Assembly: GCA_030430835.1 (NCBI GenBank) | Contig: JAUIKJ010000080.1 | Coordinates: 1 to 9,698 of the forward strand | DNA: 9,698 nucleotides | Direction of reading: 5' to 3' | Source of the DNA: Candidatus Hydrogenedentota bacterium | Lineage (GTDB): Bacteria; Hydrogenedentota; Hydrogenedentia; Hydrogenedentales; JAEUWI01 | In this document: in pieces, positions 5,182 through 9,698 of the stretch | Layout of the letters: the number at the start of each line of letters is the position of its first letter | How positions within the stretch are numbered: the first letter of the stretch is position 1 | Made by a program: the position numbers and the translations under genes | The notes under the pieces: generated by a model | Seen by the model: the letters and a program-made list of their open reading frames with translations, nothing else | Database searches by the model: none | What the model was told of the DNA's origin: nothing

Positions 5182-7342
5182 GGAGAAACTCGTTGGCGTT
5201 AAGCAACACGTGCGAGAAATCAATGAGATGGTTGCTGTCCATCTTTGTCTTGTCTTCGGCATCTTCCGGAAACACATAGGCCAGGGCACGTTCCAACTCC
5301 GTCGCCGTTGGCGCCCGGCCCCAGGCCAAGCGGAACCCGTAGGACAGCGCGACGTCTGCCCCCTGCGCTTCCAGCCGGCGCATGCGGCCACCAAGCTTGC
5401 GGGCCAGCAGCAGCGTGTAGTCACCGTTGATCATGAGCAGGGACTGGGTCGGCGTCACCGTGTCCAGGCGCTGCGCCACACTGGTCAGGCCGGTGGCACC
5501 GTCGAAGGCATAGAGCAGCGGATCCGGGGCGTTGCGTTTACTGATGACATACAAGCCGCGGCGCGGCACGGTGCTCTTTACGCTCGGTCCGCCGATGGAT
5601 GAATCCAGTTCACCGGAGACGTAGAGCATCGCATCGCGGATCTCCTCCGCGCGGAGGCGTCGCGCCCGGGCGCGCCAGAGCAAGGTTTCGCCAGGATCCT
5701 TTGCCAGTTGCATGTCCGCTTCGGGGTGCGCCGCCGACTGCCGCCACGTGGCCGACAGAACGATCTGCCGGTGCAGGCGTTTCATGCGCCAACCATGTTC
5801 CACGAAATCGGTGGTCAGCCAGTCCAGCAGTTCCGGGTGGGTTGGCCGCTGGCCCAGGTGGCCGAAGTCACTGGGAGAAGCAACGATACCCTGGCCGAAG
5901 TGCTGTTGCCATATGCGGTTGACGATGAGCCGTGTCGTCAGCGGGTTGTCGTCGCGCCCGATCCACTTCGCCAGCGCCGTGCGCCGTCCCGTTGATGCCG
6001 GCAACTTCGGAATCTCCGGCGGTGACGCGGGATCGCTCGCGAAGACCGTCAGAAAACGCGGCGGGACCGGCGGCGCATCGCGGCGTCCGGGTATACGGGT
6101 CGGTGCCGCTTCGCCGGCAAAGTCACGGACTACCATGGCTTCGGGCAAGGGCTTGGGCTTGACCGCGTCGTACTCGGCGAGCCGAGCCTCGAGTGCTTCC
6201 AGTGTGACCTTGTCTTCTTCAGACATGGTCTTGAGCGCGGGGGTACCTTCCTCGTAGAACTGGCGCTCGACGAGATAGGCCATCTGCTGTTCCCAGGAAT
6301 CACGTTCGGCCTCGGGTTTGTTGAAGCAGGCCTGAATGTCCAGGGGGAACTTATCAACGGTGGAGGCCCACTTTTTCTCGTAGTAGGGCTTGCAGAGCGC
6401 ATCGATCTCCGCGCGGATGCCCGCGGTCGCCTGCTCCCAGTTTTCCTGTTGCGCCTGCCATGCCGCGCGATCCGCATCCGTCGCGGTCGCCCGATCGGTC
6501 CACACCAGCGGCTCAAAAAAGGCGCGCAGGGAAAAGTAGTCGGTTTGCGGAATGGGATCGAATTTGTGGTTGTGGCAGCGGCTGCAGGACATGGACAGTC
6601 CGAAGAAGACATCGCCGGTGACATCGGTGATCTCGTTCATGATGTCATTCCAGTGCGACCGCGCATCGCGCTGGTTGTATTCGTAGATACCCAGGCGCAG
6701 GAAGCCGGTAGCAATTTCCTGTGCCGGATCGTCACCAGGCATCTCGTCGCCTGCGATCTGCTCACGGACGAACGCCGGATAGGGTTTGTCGTCGTTGAAT
6801 GCATCCACGACGTAATCGCGGTAGCGCCAGGCGTTGGGCCGATACGAGTCCTTGTTCCAGCCGTCGGATTCTGCGTAACGCACCAGATCGAGCCAGAAGC
6901 GCGCCCAATGTTCGCCATATCGCGGGTCAGCCAGCAGCCGGTCCACGAGTGCCGCCCAGGGATCCGCCGATGCGTTGTTGAAGTAGGCGTCGAGTTCTTC
7001 GGGGGTGGGCGGCAACCCGATCAGGTCGAAGTAGAGCCGGCGCACCAGGATTGCTTCTTCGGCCCGCGGCGCCGGCGTCAGCCCTTCCGCGCGCAAGCGC
7101 GCCAGCACGAAGCGATCGATGGGATTTCGTGACCAGTTGTCGCCCGCAGATACCGGCACCGCTGGCCGGGTCACGGGCTCGAAAGCCCACCAGTCTTCGG
7201 CGTGTCCGTTGGGATTGCCCGGCGCACCGGCAAGCGCCTGCACCGCACCCAGTACCGGCAGCATCGCCAGCAGCACGCCTCGCCCTGTAACCCGCGCGTC
7301 GATGCCCTTTCCTCCATTCCCCCGGGAACGTCCTGGCCGCAT
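5171..7342 (-). CDS. Exported DUF1549/DUF1553 (PSCyt2-PSD1) protein with a c-type haem motif
   Basis: The 723-residue product begins with a basic stretch and a hydrophobic segment (about 21-38) ending in ALA-GA, a probable signal peptide. The DUF1549 domain covers roughly residues 75-280, including DRFVLARL, RRLYFDLIGLPPTPEEL, RYGEHWARFWLDLVRYAESDG and the haem-attachment motif CSRCH at 253-257. The DUF1553 domain covers about 455-715, including NPLTTRLIVNRIWQQHFGQGIV and ATWRQSAAHP, with a charged, partly helical spacer between. No separate N-terminal cytochrome (PSCyt1) domain is present, so this is a compact version. The pairing with DUF1501 is a hallmark of Planctomycetota and related phyla; the function is unknown, possibly extracellular redox or polymer breakdown. 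The start at 7342 is supported by GGAGGTGA (plus-strand 7348-7355) eight bases upstream; the frame is open further 5', but without a comparable site. Confidence 0.93.
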   Translation of the reverse strand: MRPGRSRGNGGKGIDARVTGRGVLLAMLPVLGAVQALAGAPGNPNGHAEDWWAFEPVTRPAVPVSAGDNWSRNPIDRFVLARLRAEGLTPAPRAEEAILVRRLYFDLIGLPPTPEELDAYFNNASADPWAALVDRLLADPRYGEHWARFWLDLVRYAESDGWNKDSYRPNAWRYRDYVVDAFNDDKPYPAFVREQIAGDEMPGDDPAQEIATGFLRLGIYEYNQRDARSHWNDIMNEITDVTGDVFFGLSMSCSRCHNHKFDPIPQTDYFSLRAFFEPLVWTDRATATDADRAAWQAQQENWEQATAGIRAEIDALCKPYYEKKWASTVDKFPLDIQACFNKPEAERDSWEQQMAYLVERQFYEEGTPALKTMSEEDKVTLEALEARLAEYDAVKPKPLPEAMVVRDFAGEAAPTRIPGRRDAPPVPPRFLTVFASDPASPPEIPKLPASTGRRTALAKWIGRDDNPLTTRLIVNRIWQQHFGQGIVASPSDFGHLGQRPTHPELLDWLTTDFVEHGWRMKRLHRQIVLSATWRQSAAHPEADMQLAKDPGETLLWRARARRLRAEEIRDAMLYVSGELDSSIGGPSVKSTVPRRGLYVISKRNAPDPLLYAFDGATGLTSVAQRLDTVTPTQSLLMINGDYTLLLARKLGGRMRRLEAQGADVALSYGFRLAWGRAPTATELERALAYVFPEDAEDKTKMDSNHLIDFSHVLLNANEFLHVQ

Positions 7343-7358
7343 CTTGATCACCTCCGGC

Positions 7359-7370
7359 GTGCCGCGGCAC
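7359..7370. repeat. Perfect 12-base palindrome in the divergent intergenic region
   Basis: GTGCCGCGGCAC reads the same on both strands. It lies 3 bases upstream of the strong ribosome binding site of the DUF1553 gene, so it would be in that gene's leader. It could be an operator half-site pair or a small RNA hairpin limiting access to the ribosome binding site. A palindrome of this length is expected about twice by chance in such a window, so support is thin. Confidence 0.3.
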
Positions 7371-7414
7371 ATCCCGGATCTGGCCTCACCCCCGTTGCGT
7401 GCCGGAATGATCGT

Positions 7415-7443
7415 AGTATGCGCGATGTTACGAATATGTTCAA
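7415..7443 (-). promoter_or_regulatory. Candidate promoter for the DUF1553-DUF1501 operon
   Basis: On the - strand TTGAAC (7443-7438) is followed after 17 bases by CATACT (7420-7415), each with four of six consensus matches. It sits in the 117-base divergent region shared with the SOUL gene and would give a leader of about 65 bases containing the 12-base palindrome. A weaker inverted repeat, TCGTA (7411-7415) and TACGA (7429-7433), overlaps it and could be an operator. I found no convincing promoter for the SOUL gene in the same gap. Confidence 0.3.
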
Positions 7444-7459
7444 ACGGAGGAAGTACACC

Positions 7460-8128
7460 ATGACTCGACGTACCAAGCTCTTGGGATTGCTGGCCGGGCT
7501 GATTCTCGTGGTGATCGCGGGGGCGGTGGCCGCTCCCGCGCAGATGGCCCGCGCAATGGTGGAGAAACCGGACTACGACGTGCTCAAGAAGGGCAAGGGC
7601 TACGAGATCCGGCGCTATCCGGAGATGCTCGCGGCCCAGGTGCGCCTGGATCAGGATGCCGGCGAGGCCATGAATCAAGGCTTCCGGCCGCTCGCCGACT
7701 ACATCTTTGGCGACAATGTGGACGAGAGCAAGATTGCCATGACCGCGCCGGTCACGCAGGAAGCCGACACCTCAAGCAAGATCGCGATGACGACCCCAGT
7801 CACCCAGGCAAGCGCGGACGGGGAACAACTGGTGCGCTTCATCATGCCCAGCGAGTATACGCAGGACACCCTGCCCCGGCCCACGAATCCCGACGTGGAG
7901 ATCGTCACCATCCCGGAACAGACCGTGGCGGTGATCCGCTTTTCCCTGCGCGGGAAGCACGAGCAGATGCTGAAGAAGGAAGCGAAGCTGCACGAAGCGC
8001 TCGCACGCGATGCGATCGCGGTGGTTGGCGAAGCCACCTATGCCCGCTATGACCCGCCCTGGACCTTGCCGATATTCCGGCGGAATGAGGTCATGCTTCC
8101 CGTGGCGTGGACACCCGTGCCGGAGTAG
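7460..8128 (+). CDS. SOUL-family haem-binding-like protein with N-terminal membrane segment
   Basis: The 222-residue protein has a basic start (MTRRTK) and a hydrophobic segment at residues 7-25, acting as signal peptide or membrane anchor. The SOUL domain spans about 36-218: YEIRRYPEMLAAQV, the paired motifs SKIAMTAPVTQ (90-100) and SKIAMTTPVTQ (106-116), VRFIMPSEYTQDTLPRP, VAVIRFS and YDPPWTLPIFRRNEVMLPV. SOUL/HBP proteins bind haem or porphyrins in eukaryotes, often without a conserved axial His; bacterial roles are mostly undefined. The twin IAMTxPV motif is a normal family trait, not a duplication peculiar to this gene. The start is supported by GGAGGAAG at 7446-7453. Upstream in-frame starts overlap the divergent gene and lack such a site. 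It is transcribed away from the cytochrome gene, and a link to haem handling is inference. Confidence 0.9.
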   Translation: MTRRTKLLGLLAGLILVVIAGAVAAPAQMARAMVEKPDYDVLKKGKGYEIRRYPEMLAAQVRLDQDAGEAMNQGFRPLADYIFGDNVDESKIAMTAPVTQEADTSSKIAMTTPVTQASADGEQLVRFIMPSEYTQDTLPRPTNPDVEIVTIPEQTVAVIRFSLRGKHEQMLKKEAKLHEALARDAIAVVGEATYARYDPPWTLPIFRRNEVMLPVAWTPVPE

Positions 8129-8145
8129 CCACGCACACCCGATGA

Positions 8146-8175
8146 TTGTGCAGCGCGGACGGCGGATGCTAGATT
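8146..8175 (+). promoter_or_regulatory. Candidate extended -10 promoter for the SGNH gene
   Basis: TTGTGC at 8146-8151 is followed after 18 bases by TAGATT at 8170-8175, which is preceded by TGC, an extended -10 element. The -35 is weak (three matches, the TTG). Transcription would begin near 8182. The in-frame ATGs at 8142 and 8166 would then be untranscribed, which supports the start at 8211. Confidence 0.4.
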
Positions 8176-8210
8176 CACTGGCGCAACCTACCGTCCACCG
8201 AAAGCTGTTC

Positions 8211-9386
8211 ATGAACGCCAAGCCCCCATCCGGTGCACCCGCCGGCGATGCGCCCGCTTCGGGTACCGGCACCCGGTTCCGCGCGGGATTGGCGAATGCC
8301 TTCTTGCTCGGATGCACCCTGATGCTCCTTGCGGCGGCGGGCGAGTGGACCATACGCCAATTGCATCTCCTGGAAGCAACGGAGGCCGTTGATGCGGAGG
8401 GGCGGTCGCTCTACGTACCCGACGCGGATCTCGGGTACGTGATGCGCCCCAATACCGTGGCGCGGCTCCAGCGCCCGGAGTTTTCCGTGGCACTCCGCAC
8501 CAACGCTCACGGCTACCGCGATGACCCTTTCTCCCATCCCCCCGAGGGCGCGGTCATCGTGGGACTCGGAGATTCATTCGCCTGGGGGCACGGCGTGGAA
8601 GAGGAGGAAAGTTTTTTCTCCGTGGCCGAGGCACAACAGCGCCGCGCCGACCCGGCATTGCGCATCCACAACTTGGCCGTAACCGGATACAGCCAGGTAC
8701 AACACCGGCGGCAGATCGCGCGCGCCCGCGAACTTGGCGCGCACATGGTCATTCTGGCCGCGTGCCTGACGAATGACGTCCTGGAGAACGGGGGCATTAT
8801 TCAGCGCAAAGTGACGGCGCGCGAAAAGCGGCGGGATGCCTACGAGAACCGCGACACGGGCGCGTCGGACCCGGCTGCGGAACCTTCGTGGCTCGCGGCG
8901 AATAGCCATCTCTACGCTTTTATTCTGGCCCGCCTGAATCGGCTCGACCACCGGCTCGATCTCGGGTCGTCCGATTGGTACAGCCTGGATCAATTGAAGC
9001 ACACGCCCGATCCGCGAACGGCCGCAGCCTACGACGCAACACGCCGCTATCTCGACGAAATCCTGCGCCAGTGCAACGAAGCCGCGATCCGCCTGGTCGT
9101 GATGACCGTCCCGCAGACGCACATGGTTTCGCCGGCAGTCTTTGCCCGCGTGCTCGATCACTATGGGAAGACGGCCGACGCGTACGACGCGCGCCGTGTG
9201 GCGAATTTCTACGCCGACTGGTGCAGCGAAAACGGCGTGGCCCACCTCGATGGCACGAAGGAACTCGCGCGGGGGGAAACGGCGCCGGAGTCGTATTTCT
9301 ATCCCCGGGATCGGCACTTAAATCGAATGGGGCACCACGCGCTCGGCCATGCGCTCGCGGCCTTTCTCGCGGATATGACGGACTGA
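8211..9386 (+). CDS. Membrane-anchored SGNH/GDSL-type hydrolase
   Basis: From ATG 8211 the product has 391 residues: a Pro/Gly/Ala-rich cytoplasmic start, one membrane segment at about 27-44, and a large domain expected on the outer face. The catalytic blocks of the SGNH superfamily are visible. They are GLGDSFAWG (118-126, nucleophile Ser122), the block II Gly in VTGYS (157-161), block III Asn in CLTNDV (185-190), and DRHLN (367-371, Asp367 and His369). The segment DLGYVMRPN followed by RTNAHGYRD (96-104) is common in long SGNH proteins of environmental bacteria. These act as esterases or acetyltransferase-like enzymes on envelope polysaccharides; the substrate is unknown here. Starts at 8142 and 8166 are also in frame but lie in or before the promoter candidate. 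The ribosome binding site is weak (GAAAG, 8200-8204). Confidence 0.85.
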   Translation: MNAKPPSGAPAGDAPASGTGTRFRAGLANAFLLGCTLMLLAAAGEWTIRQLHLLEATEAVDAEGRSLYVPDADLGYVMRPNTVARLQRPEFSVALRTNAHGYRDDPFSHPPEGAVIVGLGDSFAWGHGVEEEESFFSVAEAQQRRADPALRIHNLAVTGYSQVQHRRQIARARELGAHMVILAACLTNDVLENGGIIQRKVTAREKRRDAYENRDTGASDPAAEPSWLAANSHLYAFILARLNRLDHRLDLGSSDWYSLDQLKHTPDPRTAAAYDATRRYLDEILRQCNEAAIRLVVMTVPQTHMVSPAVFARVLDHYGKTADAYDARRVANFYADWCSENGVAHLDGTKELARGETAPESYFYPRDRHLNRMGHHALGHALAAFLADMTD

Positions 9387-9412
9387 GACCTGCCCCGGTC
9401 ATGTGCTAGACT
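9383..9412 (+). promoter_or_regulatory. Candidate promoter for the Ser/Thr kinase gene
   Basis: CTGAGA at 9383-9388 and TAGACT at 9407-9412 are 18 bases apart, each with four consensus matches, and TGC precedes the -10. The -35 overlaps the SGNH stop. The predicted transcription start near 9419 leaves only about 10 bases before the ATG, so the ribosome binding site would sit at the very 5' end. This is an oddity that lowers confidence. Confidence 0.35.
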
Positions 9413-9428
9413 GGTGTGGGGAGAAGCT

Positions 9429-9698
9429 ATGCGTCCCGCTGCAGAACCCGATATGCTCGGTAAGACATTTGGACCCTACGTGATCCGCCAGCGCCTCGGC
9501 CAGGGCGGCATGGGCATGGTCTACCTCGCGCAGGATACCGCGCTCGATCGGCTCGTGGCGATGAAATTCCTGCTTGATCGTTTCAGCCACGACGACGAAG
9601 TCGTCCACCGCTTCCAACGCGAAGCCCGCGCCGCGGCCAAGCTGAACCACGCAAACATCGTGCAAATACACGCAGTCGACATTGCGGCGCAGCCCCCC
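9429..9698 (+). CDS. Bacterial Ser/Thr protein kinase, N-terminal part (runs off the window)
   Basis: Ninety residues are visible with no stop before the edge. They form the N-lobe of a Hanks-type kinase: the Gly-rich loop RLGQGGMGMVYLA (22-34), the ATP-anchoring Lys46 in VAMKFL, and the alpha-C Glu65 in FQREARAAAKLNHANIVQIH. This pattern is typical of PknB-like kinases abundant in Planctomycetota, Myxococcota and Acidobacteriota. The kinase would phosphorylate protein Ser/Thr in the cytoplasm. The catalytic loop, any membrane segment and sensor repeats lie beyond the window. The start has GGGGAG at 9418-9423 five bases upstream; a second Met at 9453 lacks a comparable site. The gene lies 42 bases after the SGNH gene on the same strand but may have its own promoter. 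Confidence 0.92.
   Translation, partial: MRPAAEPDMLGKTFGPYVIRQRLGQGGMGMVYLAQDTALDRLVAMKFLLDRFSHDDEVVHRFQREARAAAKLNHANIVQIHAVDIAAQPP

Noticed and set aside
4153..5202. Long 349-residue open frame on the + strand opposite DUF1501
   Set aside because: It has no family motif and lies wholly opposite a gene with strong DUF1501 and Tat motifs.
5182..5424. 5' extension of the DUF1501 frame to an earlier start
   Set aside because: The extra 81 residues are Arg/Trp-rich and lie inside the DUF1553 gene in another frame, and the Tat signal belongs at the N-terminus of the shorter form.
7202..7459. 5' extension of the SOUL frame
   Set aside because: It overlaps the start of the divergent DUF1553 gene, and a strong ribosome binding site and signal segment mark the start at 7460.
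7343..7678. 5' extension of the DUF1553 frame to 7678
   Set aside because: It overlaps the SOUL gene antisense, and the GGAGGTGA site eight bases before 7342 marks the real start.
7727..7807. Repeat of the SKIAMT-PVTQ segment in the SOUL gene as a recent tandem duplication
   Set aside because: A doubled IAMTxPV motif is a normal feature of this family, so it is not specific to this locus.
8105..8134. Possible terminator after the SOUL gene (GCGTGG / CCACGC)
   Set aside because: The stem is only 6 base pairs with an 18-base loop and no following T tract.

Overview
The window is GC-rich (roughly 60 percent or more) bacterial chromosome, densely packed with genes on both strands. The gene families suggest a PVC-like lineage (Planctomycetota, Lentisphaerota, Verrucomicrobiota) or Candidatus Hydrogenedentota. 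The strongest markers are a DUF1549/DUF1553 cytochrome-type protein next to a Tat-exported DUF1501 protein, a secreted DUF1080 protein, and a bacterial Ser/Thr kinase with a Planctomycete-style Gly-rich loop. No marker gene such as rRNA or a ribosomal protein is present, so the phylum is an inference.

Left block, + strand, 1-2496: a five-gene, apparently co-transcribed run. It holds the C-terminal tail of a PP2C/SpoIIE-like phosphatase (cut by the window edge), an HD-domain hydrolase of the cyanamide-hydratase type, a stand-alone Smr-domain protein, a membrane-anchored DUF1080 (3-keto-disaccharide hydrolase-like) protein and a DUF4184 membrane protein. Gaps are 0, 9, 11 and 4 bases. No promoter is needed inside the run, and several ribosome binding sites lie in the end of the preceding gene.

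Middle block, - strand, 7342-2504: read in transcription order it has the DUF1549/DUF1553 c-type cytochrome protein, the DUF1501 protein (start and stop overlap by 11 bases), then after a 146-base gap with its own promoter candidate an exported double-thioredoxin-fold protein. The left and middle blocks converge with only 7 bases between stop codons. A stem-loop spanning both stops could serve as a two-way terminator.

Right block, + strand, 7460-9698: a SOUL-family haem-binding-like protein transcribed divergently from the cytochrome gene, a membrane-anchored SGNH/GDSL hydrolase, and the N-terminal 90 residues of a Ser/Thr protein kinase running off the window.

Most products are predicted to act outside the cytoplasm (DUF1080, double thioredoxin, DUF1501, DUF1553, SOUL, SGNH), which suggests envelope or periplasmic redox and carbohydrate functions. 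A phosphatase tail and a kinase head at the two edges hint at phospho-signalling nearby. No mobile element, CRISPR array, tRNA or rRNA is visible, and no stretch longer than 150 bases lacks a gene. I see no clear sign of a wholly new system. The most useful leads are the compact HD-Smr-DUF1080-DUF4184 run, the shared GCTAG promoter-like signature, and the terminator folded over two stop codons.
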